Below, piece by piece: positions 29,442 to 37,480 of a stretch of DNA of 64,000 nucleotides. The notes beneath the pieces were generated by a model. It saw only the letters and a program-made list of their open reading frames with translations. It did not search any database and was not told the origin of the DNA. A program made the translations under genes and the position numbers. Position 1 is the first letter of the stretch. Each line of letters begins with the position of its first letter. Location of the stretch: the NCBI GenBank assembly GCA_030696775.1, contig JAUYRN010000026.1, forward strand, positions 79,706-143,705, read 5' to 3'. The stretch comes from Sulfuricurvum sp. (GTDB lineage: Bacteria > Campylobacterota > Campylobacteria > Campylobacterales > Sulfurimonadaceae).

Positions 29442-29443
29442 CT

Positions 29444-29472
29444 ATTTTCCGCTTTTGCGGAAAATTCTTCTT
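29444..29472 (+). terminator. Intrinsic terminator after oorC
   Basis: ATTTTCCGC-tttt-GCGGAAAAT (29444-29465) is a perfect 9-bp stem with a 4-base loop followed by a T-rich tract, directly after the oorC stop. Confidence 0.8.
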
Positions 29473-29569
29473 CAATTTTCTTCTTTATAAAACTGTTTTA
29501 CTGACAATCTTAATCTAATTATTAATGTTTGATTAGATACTCTTTCGTAAATAATATCAAGGAATAAAT

Positions 29570-29866
29570 ATGAATAAATTCGATGCTTTATTTGAGGATG
29601 AAGATGATATTTTTGGGGGTTCTCCAAAGTCAAAATATTGGGATATTTCAAATCAAATCAGTAAAGATTTGATGCAAGCTGAATTTGATGATGTCATTAT
29701 GCGTCTCGCTGTTATGGAAAAAATGCTTATGAAAATTCACGACGAAGAGATGCTTGATAATATTATTAAAAATTACTACTATGAAAATATGGATGAGATT
29801 GATGTGCTAAAAAAGAGCATGTACATGGAACTGGCAGGAAAGCTTATATATCGACTTGCTGACTAA
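29570..29866 (+). CDS. Hypothetical small acidic helical protein
   Basis: I do not recognise a family for this 98-residue protein. The N-terminus is acidic (FDALFEDEDDIFGG), the rest is predicted helical with many Met and Glu/Asp residues, and there is no signal peptide or membrane segment. A ribosome site AAGGAA precedes ATG 29570. It lies between the oor terminator and the sensor operon with its own 100-base leader, so it may be monocistronic. Confidence 0.65.
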   Translation: MNKFDALFEDEDDIFGGSPKSKYWDISNQISKDLMQAEFDDVIMRLAVMEKMLMKIHDEEMLDNIIKNYYYENMDEIDVLKKSMYMELAGKLIYRLAD

Positions 29867-29933
29867 TTAGTATATCTTTCTTTTATACTTCTTATGTTAG
29901 AATGATAATATTAAATGATAACACTGGTATTGA

Positions 29934-31133
29934 ATGATAAAAATAATATTTTTACTATTGTTGTTTTTTCTTTCTTTTCTCTACTCTCAGGAAAATAAAA
30001 AACATATCTTAATTCTTCACTCTTACTCGCAAGAGTACAAATGGACAAAACTTCAACATACAGGTTTTGTCTCAACTTTAGAAAAATCATTTTCATCTCC
30101 TGTAGATATATCTGTTGAATATTTGGATACCAAACGTTTGATGTTCACGGATAATTATCAATTATTTTTCTTTCACTATCTTCAAGGAAAATACAATGGA
30201 ACTAAGCTTGATGCAGTTTATGTAACAGATGATAATGCATTAGATTTTATTATAAATTTTAAAAATAAATTATTCCAAAATATTCCTATCTTTTTTTCTG
30301 GTATTAATAATTTAGAATTAATAAATACTCTAGATTTAACAAAATTCACAGGTGTCTATGAGACTAAGGATATTGAACCAAATATAAAGTTAATTCATGA
30401 ATTTTCTCCTCAAAGTCATGATATTTGGTTTATAGGAGATACTTCTAACACCTATAAATCGATTGAACAAGACATTAAAACGTCAATGTCTAAATTCACA
30501 AATTACACATTTCATTTTATTTCTTTTAACAATATTGATGATATTATAAATCATCTTCCTAGTAAACCAAAATCTTTTGTTGTTTTGACAACCATAGGTG
30601 GCTTTACTGATGGTAAAGGTGAAAGTTTATTGCCAAAAGAGTCTATAAAGCGATTAAAACAAAATAAAAATATTATTGTGTGCAGCATGGAAGATTCATA
30701 TATGGTTGGTGATGTTGTTGGCGGGTATGTAACTAGTGGAAAGCAGCATGGCTCTAAGAGTGCAGAACTTATGATACGTTATTTTAATGGTGAATCACTT
30801 CAAAGAATCAAGTCAATTACTAAAAGTCCAAATATTTACATGTTTGATCGTAAAGCATTGACTGAATCAAGGTTAATACTCTCTGAGTATATTAGACGAA
30901 ATGCAGTAATTTTACATGAAAATAAAACTTTTTTTGAGCGCTATGAACATGTTATTTTAAATACTTTTTTTATATTATTTGTCTTCTTTTTACTTTTTCT
31001 TTTAGTTGTATTTCTCATTGCTTTACAAAAAAATGCTTTATTAAAAACATTAAAAATCAATCTTGAAAATTGTACTGGTGAATTAGCTAGGATGAAAGAA
31101 AAATTTTCTTTGTTTAAAAATAAAAATGAATAA
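29934..31133 (+). CDS. Membrane-anchored ABC-type substrate-binding sensor protein
   Basis: The 399-residue protein has a signal peptide (about 1-17), a periplasmic domain resembling the ABC_sub_bind/BMP-like fold (HILILHSYSQEYKWTK, AVYVTDDNALDFI, SGINN, GGYVTSGKQHGSKSAELMIRYFNGE), then one membrane helix at about residues 343-366 and a short cytoplasmic coiled coil. Such domains usually front sensor kinases or cyclases; here the output module is missing. The next two genes encode a SCO-like protein and a GGDEF-EAL protein with 8-base and 1-base overlaps, so the sensor may act on the latter. The gene is AT-rich relative to its neighbours. Confidence 0.72.
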   Translation: MIKIIFLLLLFFLSFLYSQENKKHILILHSYSQEYKWTKLQHTGFVSTLEKSFSSPVDISVEYLDTKRLMFTDNYQLFFFHYLQGKYNGTKLDAVYVTDDNALDFIINFKNKLFQNIPIFFSGINNLELINTLDLTKFTGVYETKDIEPNIKLIHEFSPQSHDIWFIGDTSNTYKSIEQDIKTSMSKFTNYTFHFISFNNIDDIINHLPSKPKSFVVLTTIGGFTDGKGESLLPKESIKRLKQNKNIIVCSMEDSYMVGDVVGGYVTSGKQHGSKSAELMIRYFNGESLQRIKSITKSPNIYMFDRKALTESRLILSEYIRRNAVILHENKTFFERYEHVILNTFFILFVFFLLFLLVVFLIALQKNALLKTLKINLENCTGELARMKEKFSLFKNKNE

Positions 31134-31707
31134 AAAAATCACGCTAGCAGTAGTTTTTTTTATTTTTTTAGGCATTCTACTTCCTCTGTTGTTTTCTTTG
31201 TTATTTTCTAATCAACGCAGTAGTACAATAGTCATAGATCAAAGGATACAGGCACCATACCTTCGTCATACAAGTAAAGATTGGATATTAGTTTATTTTG
31301 GATATGTAGGTTGTGTTAAAGTTTGTACCCCAATACTTCAAAATTTAGATAATTTTTACGATTCTCAATCTTTTGAATCTTTGAAAGAATCTGTAGGATT
31401 TGTTTTTATAAATTTAATGCCTGAGGTTGAGCGAAGCCAGCCTGATGCATTTGCAAAATCATTTAATCCAAAGTTTGAAGGTTTTTATTTAACCCAAAAA
31501 GAGTTGATGTCTATTGATCGAGAGTTCAATGTCTTTTTTTCAAAGAGTTTACGTGATGTTACTGAAATTAACCACAGTGATTATGTTTATTTGGTGCAAC
31601 GTAAACAAAATGGGGATTTAATTTTGAAAAATATTTATGCTACGCACCCCTTGAATCGTGAATTGATTATTACCGATATAGATAGACTGCAAAAGGAAAC
31701 TAAATAA
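31126..31707 (+). CDS. SCO1/SenC-like thioredoxin-fold protein
   Basis: The 193-residue protein has an N-terminal membrane anchor (about 5-27) and a periplasmic thioredoxin-like domain with C63-x3-C67 (YVGCVKVCTP) and a downstream histidine at about 150 (NHSDYVYLV). This CxxxC plus His is the copper-binding set of SCO proteins, which deliver copper to cytochrome oxidase or act as thiol redox proteins. The usual CP after the first Cys is replaced by CV. It overlaps the upstream sensor gene by 8 bases and the next gene by one base. No oxidase genes are near, so it probably serves the signalling operon. Confidence 0.75.
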   Translation: MNKKITLAVVFFIFLGILLPLLFSLLFSNQRSSTIVIDQRIQAPYLRHTSKDWILVYFGYVGCVKVCTPILQNLDNFYDSQSFESLKESVGFVFINLMPEVERSQPDAFAKSFNPKFEGFYLTQKELMSIDREFNVFFSKSLRDVTEINHSDYVYLVQRKQNGDLILKNIYATHPLNRELIITDIDRLQKETK

Positions 31708-33632
31708 TGGCCATTGATATGAATAATTTATTCACAGTTCCTACTGTTCCTGAATTTGCACAAGATAATTTTGATATGCATTTTATACAAGCTGACAGAG
31801 TTATGTTGGTTCTTCTTAGTATTCAGTGGCTTGTAGCAACGTTTATTACATCGATCAGTTATTCGACGTATAGTTATGGATTTATTAGTGGAGGACTTAT
31901 TACAATGTCTTTATTTGTTGCCTATCGCTACTTTAAAGGAACACAAGTGATGCGGTCTCTTGTAGCGGTTGGTATGATGCTCTTTTCTTTAGTTTTCATA
32001 CAGCAGCATTTAGGGCGTATTGAAATGCACTTCCATATTTTTATAGCAATGGCTATACTAACCCTTTATAAAGATATTGTACCAGTCTTTGTGGCTGCAG
32101 TAACAACTATTGTGCATCATGTCGTTTTTAACTTTCTTCAGTTATATGAAGTATCCTTATTTGATATGCCTGTTATGATTTTCAATTATGGATGCGGTTT
32201 TGATATTGTTTTCTTGCATGCAGCATTTGTTATTGTAGAAGCTTTTGTTTTGGGTTATATCATTAAATTGCAAATCGAATATGGTGTTGGATTGAATAAG
32301 TCTGAAAAAGAGATATCAGGATTAAATCAAGAACTGAGCTATACATCGCTTCATGATGCACTGACGGGTCTTTCAAATCGGTATAGCTTGCACTCTCAGC
32401 TTGGTCTTATGGTGGCCAATGCAAATCGATATAAGAGGAAGTTCGCCGTTTTATTTTTAGATTTAGATCATTTTAAAAATGTTAATGACACACTAGGTCA
32501 TGGTATTGGAGATATACTTCTTGTGAAGGTTGCTAATAAATTAAAATTATTAGTACGAGAAAATGACCTTATTGCCCGCATAGGTGGAGATGAGTTTGTC
32601 ATTATTCTAAATGATATTGAGAATAATCAATTTCTAGAACAGATTATTGTAAAAATATTAGATGAGTTTCGTAATGAATGGGTCATTGATAATCATTTTT
32701 TAAGACTTTCAGTCAGTATAGGGGTGTCAATTTATCCAGACGATTCAAAAGATATTGATGAGTTAATGAAATTTGCTGATATTGCAATGTATAAAGCAAA
32801 AGCTGAGGGGAGAGATCAGTTTAGTTTCTTTACCAGTAACTTGAATCATAAAGTTCATGAAGAAGTTGCGATTGCTAATGATTTGCATCGGGCATTGGAT
32901 GACAATGAATTTGTACTCTATTATCAGCCAAAAATTGAAATAATGAGCGGTAAAATAATTGGAGCAGAAGCCTTAATTCGCTGGATACATCATGAAAAAG
33001 GTCTTATTCCACCAATAAGTTTCATCCATATTGCTGAAAATACCGGTTTTATATTAAAACTTGGTACATGGATTATTAATGAAACTGCCAAGATGATTAG
33101 TCGTTTAAATCATTTGGGGTACAACGATATTCATGTTTCTTGTAATGTGTCAACACGACAGTTTCAAAATTTGCATTTGTATTCGGATATTAAAAATTCT
33201 CTTTTACAAAATAAGATAGATCCAGCTTTATTCGCTATTGAAATTACCGAAAGTGTTATGATGGAGTATTTGGATGTTACATTGGAAACAGTCAAAAAAA
33301 TCAAATCACTGGGTGTTCATATTTGTATGGATGATTTTGGTACTGGATACTCATCATTATCGTACTTACGCCAATTCCCGATTGATTCATTAAAAATTGA
33401 TAAAAGTTTTGTTGATGATATAGTACAGGGTGGTAATAATGATCATATCCTTCTCAATACAATTATTGCCATGGGACAAACATTAAATCTTCATGTAATA
33501 GCAGAGGGTGTGGAAGAAGCATATCAAAGGGACTATTTATATGAAAAAGGATGCCATTATTATCAGGGATATTATTTTTCAAAGCCTGTTCCTGAAGACA
33601 TATTTTTTACATTAGTTAAAAATAATCGCTGA
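31707..33632 (+). CDS. Membrane GGDEF-EAL protein with His-rich membrane sensor
   Basis: The 641-residue protein has about six N-terminal helices (residues 30-192) with clustered histidines: H101, H108 and H110 (HLGRIEMHFH), H137-H138 and H171. A GGDEF domain follows with RIGGDEF and an inhibitory-site-like REND five residues before it, then an EAL domain with GAEALIRW and DDFGTGYSSLSYL, all catalytic motifs intact. It could both make and break cyclic di-GMP. The histidine pattern may bind a metal or heme. It ends the sensor-SCO-GGDEF/EAL operon; rnpB follows about 50 bases downstream. Confidence 0.9.
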   Translation: MAIDMNNLFTVPTVPEFAQDNFDMHFIQADRVMLVLLSIQWLVATFITSISYSTYSYGFISGGLITMSLFVAYRYFKGTQVMRSLVAVGMMLFSLVFIQQHLGRIEMHFHIFIAMAILTLYKDIVPVFVAAVTTIVHHVVFNFLQLYEVSLFDMPVMIFNYGCGFDIVFLHAAFVIVEAFVLGYIIKLQIEYGVGLNKSEKEISGLNQELSYTSLHDALTGLSNRYSLHSQLGLMVANANRYKRKFAVLFLDLDHFKNVNDTLGHGIGDILLVKVANKLKLLVRENDLIARIGGDEFVIILNDIENNQFLEQIIVKILDEFRNEWVIDNHFLRLSVSIGVSIYPDDSKDIDELMKFADIAMYKAKAEGRDQFSFFTSNLNHKVHEEVAIANDLHRALDDNEFVLYYQPKIEIMSGKIIGAEALIRWIHHEKGLIPPISFIHIAENTGFILKLGTWIINETAKMISRLNHLGYNDIHVSCNVSTRQFQNLHLYSDIKNSLLQNKIDPALFAIEITESVMMEYLDVTLETVKKIKSLGVHICMDDFGTGYSSLSYLRQFPIDSLKIDKSFVDDIVQGGNNDHILLNTIIAMGQTLNLHVIAEGVEEAYQRDYLYEKGCHYYQGYYFSKPVPEDIFFTLVKNNR

Positions 33633-33683
33633 TTTTAGTATTTTAGAAGCCTCTTCTAATGCACTTTTCTCTATAATTATAAT

Positions 33684-34005
33684 AGGTACACAGGTGATAG
33701 CTTGAATCACAATTCAAGAGGAAAGTCCGGGCTGCTGTAGGACACGGTTCCATCTAACTGATGGCCATGGTAACATGAGGGACAGTGCAACAGAGAGTAG
33801 ACCGCCTTGTCAAAGAGGTGAGGGTGAAACGGCGGGGTAAGAGCCCACCAGTCTCATAGGTAACTATGAGAGCTATGTAAACCCAACCGTGCAGCAAGAA
33901 ACAGATGGTTAGCGTCCTACATTGCTATTGTTTCGCTAGAGGCTCAGAGTAATTTGGGCAGTAGATTAATTATCACTTTATCCAGAACCCGGCTTATGTG
34001 TACCT
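33684..34005 (+). ncRNA. rnpB: RNase P RNA
   Basis: Bacterial class A RNase P RNA is recognisable from its conserved blocks: GAGGAAAGTCCGGGCT near the 5' end, ACAGAGAGTAGACCGCC, AGGGTGAAACGGCGGGGTAAG, then CAGAACCCGGCTTATG near the 3' end. The ends pair (AGGTACACA with TGTGTACCT), giving stem P1. It matures the 5' ends of tRNAs. Its last 16 bases are the left attachment core of the downstream island, so the element inserted into the gene end without breaking it. Exact ends are estimated from P1. Confidence 0.95.
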
Positions 34006-34009
34006 ACTT
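33990..34009 (+). repeat. attL: rnpB 3' end, island attachment repeat
   Basis: CGGCTTATGTGTACCTACTT at the 3' end of rnpB is repeated exactly at 41153-41172, and its first 17 bases recur at 42292-42308. The integrase gene lies directly beside it, the usual layout for an element inserted at a structural RNA gene end. Confidence 0.85.
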
Positions 34010-34037
34010 CCCCTGTAAGCGCCTGTACGACGGGGTT

Positions 34038-35081
34038 TCAGAGCTTCCTAATCTTCGACTGTGACCGTATTGTGTCAAATAAATCGAAATTTTTTCCCAA
34101 ATCAATCGTTTTAGAATCAATCACACTTGCATAATATGATAATGTAATCTTCGGTGTCGAGTGACCCAACAATCCTGCAAGCTCATTTATACTCACTATG
34201 CTATCTTGTAGCATGATCGTTGCAAACGTATGACGAGTTGAATACAACTTTCGTCTTTCCATGTCACACCGTTTTAGAAGATTCCACCATCTACTATGCA
34301 ATCGTGAAACGTCGTTATTATTTCCAAACAAAAAAATGTGATCTTTTTGCATTGCATTCAATTCATCAATGACAAACTGAGGGCAGGGTATACGACGTAT
34401 TGAGTTACGCGTTTTTGGATGATCTATCCGTCCACACGTTCGTACACGCTTAATATCAATCCAACCATCACCTATATCTCCTAATTGCAATCCTAGAATC
34501 TCTTCTGGACGCATACCTGTATTAAATGCAAGCATCAAATAAGGACGCATAATAGAAGTTGCGTTTGAGATCAAGAGATTGACTTCTTCTTTTGTGAAAT
34601 AATCAACTTTCTTCGTTCCGTCAGCGGGTAGCTTGATGTTAACCGCAGGGTTAGTTTTGATTGTTTCATCATCTAACGCTAATTCGAAAATCTCTTTGAG
34701 AGCGTGTTTATACGCTCCTTTGGAAACTGATTTGATAGGTAGATCAAGAATGTATCGTTTTACATCAAGACGTGTGATCCGATTAATATCAACGTCTTTA
34801 AATCTCTCATTAACTTTATTCCATTGGTGTATCTTTTTAAAATACGCTTTGTTTCCGTCTTTGAGTTTTAAAAATATATCAAAATAGTATCCAAACGTTT
34901 TGGGCTTATTTTGATGTATTTCACCAGTTGCGATCATGGTCATTAGCTTTGGAATAATTGTTTTTTTAACGAGAGTCCGATTCTCTTTCGTATCGTCGAG
35001 CCCCGTTGCTTTACGCTGACGAATTCCGTCAACATAATAATCAATCCATAACTTATTACCACGTACAAAACTATTTGCCAT
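34038..35081 (-). CDS. int: Tyrosine-type site-specific integrase
   Basis: The protein (347 residues from the chosen start) has a core-binding domain and a catalytic domain with NTGMRPEEILGLQ (first Arg), HPKTRNSIRRIP, YSTRHTFAT (His-x-x-Arg box variant), LGHSTPKITLSYYA (His and nucleophile Tyr). ATG 35081 is preferred because GAGAGGAT lies upstream; an in-frame start at 35141 would add 20 residues and overlap the next gene. It sits against attL at the rnpB end and reads toward it, and should catalyse integration and excision of the element. Confidence 0.93.
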   Translation of the reverse strand: MANSFVRGNKLWIDYYVDGIRQRKATGLDDTKENRTLVKKTIIPKLMTMIATGEIHQNKPKTFGYYFDIFLKLKDGNKAYFKKIHQWNKVNERFKDVDINRITRLDVKRYILDLPIKSVSKGAYKHALKEIFELALDDETIKTNPAVNIKLPADGTKKVDYFTKEEVNLLISNATSIMRPYLMLAFNTGMRPEEILGLQLGDIGDGWIDIKRVRTCGRIDHPKTRNSIRRIPCPQFVIDELNAMQKDHIFLFGNNNDVSRLHSRWWNLLKRCDMERRKLYSTRHTFATIMLQDSIVSINELAGLLGHSTPKITLSYYASVIDSKTIDLGKNFDLFDTIRSQSKIRKL

Positions 35082-35128
35082 TTTTCTATCCTCTCGGACA
35101 GAAACGCTATGCTGTGGAATTATAGCAC

Positions 35129-35350
35129 TCATTTTACGCACAACCGTTTTAGTACATCTTGGGTTCGCTGATCAATGTCATCATGAATAATCAAAGAGTG
35201 CATCTTTTCAACGTTAAAACGGACAGCTTTTCCAATCAGAACGAAATGTTCATCTTTTATAATATTAATTCTTCTAAACATGCGACGAAGCGTGTCAGGA
35301 TGGACATCATAGTACTTTGCTAAGTGAGGAAGAGATAGATACTTTATCAT
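35129..35350 (-). CDS. Small helix-turn-helix protein, excisionase/AlpA-like
   Basis: The 73-residue protein begins MIKYLSLPHLAKYYDVHPDTLRRMFRR, a MerR/excisionase-type helix-turn-helix, then a wing-like segment IGKAVRFNVEKM. It is probably the excisionase or directionality factor for the adjacent integrase, or the element's regulator. Its start overlaps the previous small gene (ATGA), so it is cotranscribed with rep and int. Confidence 0.7.
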   Translation of the reverse strand: MIKYLSLPHLAKYYDVHPDTLRRMFRRINIIKDEHFVLIGKAVRFNVEKMHSLIIHDDIDQRTQDVLKRLCVK

Positions 35351-35574
35351 GATCTTTCCTTACTTGATGAGTATTTATGAGAGGTACGATTTTCTAATTC
35401 ATTCCTCGCCATTTCAATCTGTTCAGTTAATAGCAGATATTTATCTGAGGTCTTATCTAACTTGTACCGCTCTAAAGAAAGATCAATTAATAATCTACGC
35501 AAGCCGTGTATTGATTCGTACCTAATAGATTGGTAATGCTTATGTGCATACGCTTTTATATCAATTTGATTCAT
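35347..35574 (-). CDS. Hypothetical small island protein
   Basis: I do not recognise this 75-residue, helix-rich, basic protein (MNQIDIKAYAHKHYQSIRYES). ATG 35574 has GAGGT upstream and is preferred over an upstream in-frame start inside the rep gene. It lies between rep and the HTH gene with a 10-base gap and a 4-base overlap. Charge and position suggest a role in DNA processing or regulation, but no motif supports it. Confidence 0.6.
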   Translation of the reverse strand: MNQIDIKAYAHKHYQSIRYESIHGLRRLLIDLSLERYKLDKTSDKYLLLTEQIEMARNELENRTSHKYSSSKERS

Positions 35575-35584
35575 AATCTTGACC

Positions 35585-36904
35585 TCACGCAAACGGATTT
35601 TCGTAATCAATGCTACGAATATCAATTTCACGGCATACAATCATGTACCGTTCGTATAAATCTAAATGAAGCGGATCACTTAGAGGAATACTGTGCATTT
35701 CCCTAGACAAACTTGCTTCAAGGTTTTGCAACCCTTCGTCACTGTACGTTTGAAGTTCATCTTCAAAGCTAGGTTTTTCAATATGTGCTTCATGCAAATT
35801 TTTGAGATTTTGTTTCAGATCAAAGTCATCCCGTGCTTTTTGGAGTACATCAAGCATAAAATAAGCTGTTGGATCACTTTGATGAATGAACAGACGAGTA
35901 ATAATTTTCTTCATAGACTTTTCCGCATCTTCAAGAGAGTATCGGAAGGTGATTTTTTCAATCTTCTCTAATGGCGTATCAATCTGCATAAACTCTTTGA
36001 TGCTGTACGAATCTTTGACATGTTGCCAAATTGGCAATGTCTCTGCTCTTCGACGGTTAGGCGTATTTATATCTTTATCGCTTATGGTTGTCAGATCAAG
36101 TAAGCGAATCGCATCACAAGCATGTTTAAACAGTGTCTCAGCACGTAAGAGAACATCATCAACCGTATTGATTCCAAAAGGCTTTAAATACTCTCTGTGC
36201 ATCTCAAATTCAACATTAAATATCGGTTGTTCAATATCCAAACCATTAACACCAAAATGATTGTGCATAAGATCACGTTTGATCTGTGTTGCTGTTTTTA
36301 ATTCTCTGCGTTTGTTATAAATACGGAGCAAAAACGGTTTCTTACCCACGTAATAGGTTTCAAGTTCGTATGCTCCCATATGTTCGGCTATATTGGCATG
36401 CTGATCTTTTTTCTTTGAGAGGATCATTTCCTTACGTAGATAGCTAAAGTCATGTTGTACGAACATATTGAGATCAATACGAGTTATTAAAAATACATTC
36501 ATGGTGAGTTCATGCAAGAATACTTTATTGATGTACTCAATAAGAGATTTTAAACCGAGAGTGTAAATTCCTACTGCATTAACTTGGACACGGATGTTTT
36601 GAATATTGGGAGATTTTTCGGAGTCTTTGAAGGCTATACGAAAGAAGTCATGATAAAACCAGTGAAAGCCGTCACGACCCATACCACTGTATAAAACATC
36701 AATGTTATTTATTTTTACGATGATGTCATTATCTGCATAGGCGTAATTAATGCTTTTAAAATAAGCTTTTTTATCTTCGATCTGATCCATGAGTTCTTCA
36801 AAGAATCGTTCGTAAAAAGCACCGCTTTGGGCGAAGTATTGGAGAGCGTCGATACCGCTCACAACTGGGGTTGAATTAATTAGGTTTGGCGTTATCATTT
36901 CCAT
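35585..36904 (-). CDS. Rolling-circle-type replication initiation protein (Rep_trans-like)
   Basis: The 439-residue protein contains ITRIDLNMFVQHDF near residues 140-153, ETYYVGKKPFLLRIYNKRREL near 180-200 and an acidic strand NVEFEMHREYLK near 227-238. This order resembles Rep_trans/filamentous-phage replication initiators, where a basic-Asp strand, a Y-x-G...YNK segment and an E-x-E strand build the nicking domain. A Tyr in this region would be the nucleophile. The C-terminal 150 residues are helical and unassigned. It is upstream of int in the same operon, with hairpins that could be its origin just 5' of it. The assignment is by eye; a search of the family is needed to fix it. Confidence 0.6.
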   Translation of the reverse strand: MEMITPNLINSTPVVSGIDALQYFAQSGAFYERFFEELMDQIEDKKAYFKSINYAYADNDIIVKINNIDVLYSGMGRDGFHWFYHDFFRIAFKDSEKSPNIQNIRVQVNAVGIYTLGLKSLIEYINKVFLHELTMNVFLITRIDLNMFVQHDFSYLRKEMILSKKKDQHANIAEHMGAYELETYYVGKKPFLLRIYNKRRELKTATQIKRDLMHNHFGVNGLDIEQPIFNVEFEMHREYLKPFGINTVDDVLLRAETLFKHACDAIRLLDLTTISDKDINTPNRRRAETLPIWQHVKDSYSIKEFMQIDTPLEKIEKITFRYSLEDAEKSMKKIITRLFIHQSDPTAYFMLDVLQKARDDFDLKQNLKNLHEAHIEKPSFEDELQTYSDEGLQNLEASLSREMHSIPLSDPLHLDLYERYMIVCREIDIRSIDYENPFA

Positions 36905-36977
36905 GATGGTTAAACCTTTTCATAAACGTACTATTTTTCATTGTTGATCCTTTTAATTTTAGATGTATTTGATTTAT

Positions 36978-37056
36978 GTCTGGGGATGTTATTAGAATCC
37001 CCAGACGCTAACGCGCGAAGCGAAAGGCAGAACCACATGGGGGCAAAGCCCCAAGC
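36978..37056. other. Hairpin cluster, candidate rolling-circle origin of the element
   Basis: The 186-base gap between rep and the small gene at 37091 has a perfect 10-bp inverted repeat, GTCTGGGGAT (36978-36987) and ATCCCCAGAC (36997-37006), loop gttattaga, then a second G+C-rich hairpin (GGGGC-aaa-GCCCC) about 35 bases later. The region is strikingly richer in G+C than the island. Double-strand origins of rolling-circle elements commonly look like this beside rep, but a terminator for the upstream gene is an alternative. Confidence 0.4.
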
Positions 37057-37090
37057 TGGCTCAGACCTACGCATACGCTACGGCCTCTTT

Positions 37091-37348
37091 TTATATACCG
37101 TAGAAGATTGTTTTACCAATCGTGGCAACGTCTACTTCTACAACTTCGTTCTCTTTGCCCTTATAGAGCTTTACTTTCTCGGAAGGGATCGAGAGATCCA
37201 TTAGCTCTTTACGTGAACCACCGTTTTTAAGAGGCGTTTCTAAGAGCAACTGCAATTTATTTTTACCTTTGATGATCTCACCCGTTTCTTTATTGGTAAA
37301 ATCATTTCCTATATAGACGTTTAAAAGCGTCGCTGAGATTTTGATCAT
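37091..37348 (-). CDS. Small protein, possible single-stranded DNA-binding protein
   Basis: This 85-residue protein is beta-rich (MIKISATLLNVYIGNDF, KNKLQLLLETPL, KVKLYKGKENEVVEVDV). Size, start and position upstream of a rolling-circle Rep are like gene-V-type single-stranded DNA-binding proteins of filamentous phages, but I see no diagnostic motif. ATG 37348 was chosen over a TTG two codons upstream because AGGAGGG stands before it. If correct, it protects ssDNA made during replication of the element. Otherwise it is an unassigned island protein. Confidence 0.5.
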   Translation of the reverse strand: MIKISATLLNVYIGNDFTNKETGEIIKGKNKLQLLLETPLKNGGSRKELMDLSIPSEKVKLYKGKENEVVEVDVATIGKTIFYGI

Positions 37349-37382
37349 TGTCAAAACCCTCCTTATTTAAAGTTTGGATTTT

Positions 37383-37398
37383 GACTAAGCGCTTAGTC
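37383..37398. promoter_or_regulatory. Perfect 16-bp palindrome, candidate operator
   Basis: GACTAAGCGCTTAGTC is a perfect palindrome 35 bases upstream of the small gene that heads the rep operon. The position and symmetry suit an operator for a dimeric regulator such as the island's HTH protein; it could equally be a Rep-binding site. Confidence 0.45.
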
Positions 37399-37441
37399 GA
37401 TTGTTATAACGGTGAAAGTATGCAGGATGAAGAAGTGAAAG

Positions 37442-37475
37442 TGTATGTAAAAATTATCGGCTTATAACCGAAAAG
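37442..37475 (-). terminator. Weak terminator-like hairpin after the retron operon
   Basis: On the minus strand, just after the stop of the third retron gene, TCGG-ttataag-CCGA is followed by TAATTTTT. The stem is only four bp, so this is a weak call. Confidence 0.35.
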
Positions 37476-37480
37476 AAGGG

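Noticed and set aside
31126..31707. SCO-like gene as a cytochrome oxidase assembly factor
   Set aside because: No oxidase gene is near and it overlaps two signalling genes; a role in the sensor operon is more likely, though assembly cannot be excluded.
34006..34037. A tRNA gene next to the integrase as the integration target
   Set aside because: No cloverleaf is visible; the repeated core is the 3' end of RNase P RNA.
35693..36260. Plus-strand open frames opposite the rep gene
   Set aside because: They lack ribosome sites, show no family features and are shadows of the 439-residue minus-strand gene.
36905..37090. Possible CRISPR or repeat array because of dense short repeats and hairpins
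   Set aside because: There are only two unrelated hairpins and no repeated unit with spacers; a replication origin or terminator explains it better.
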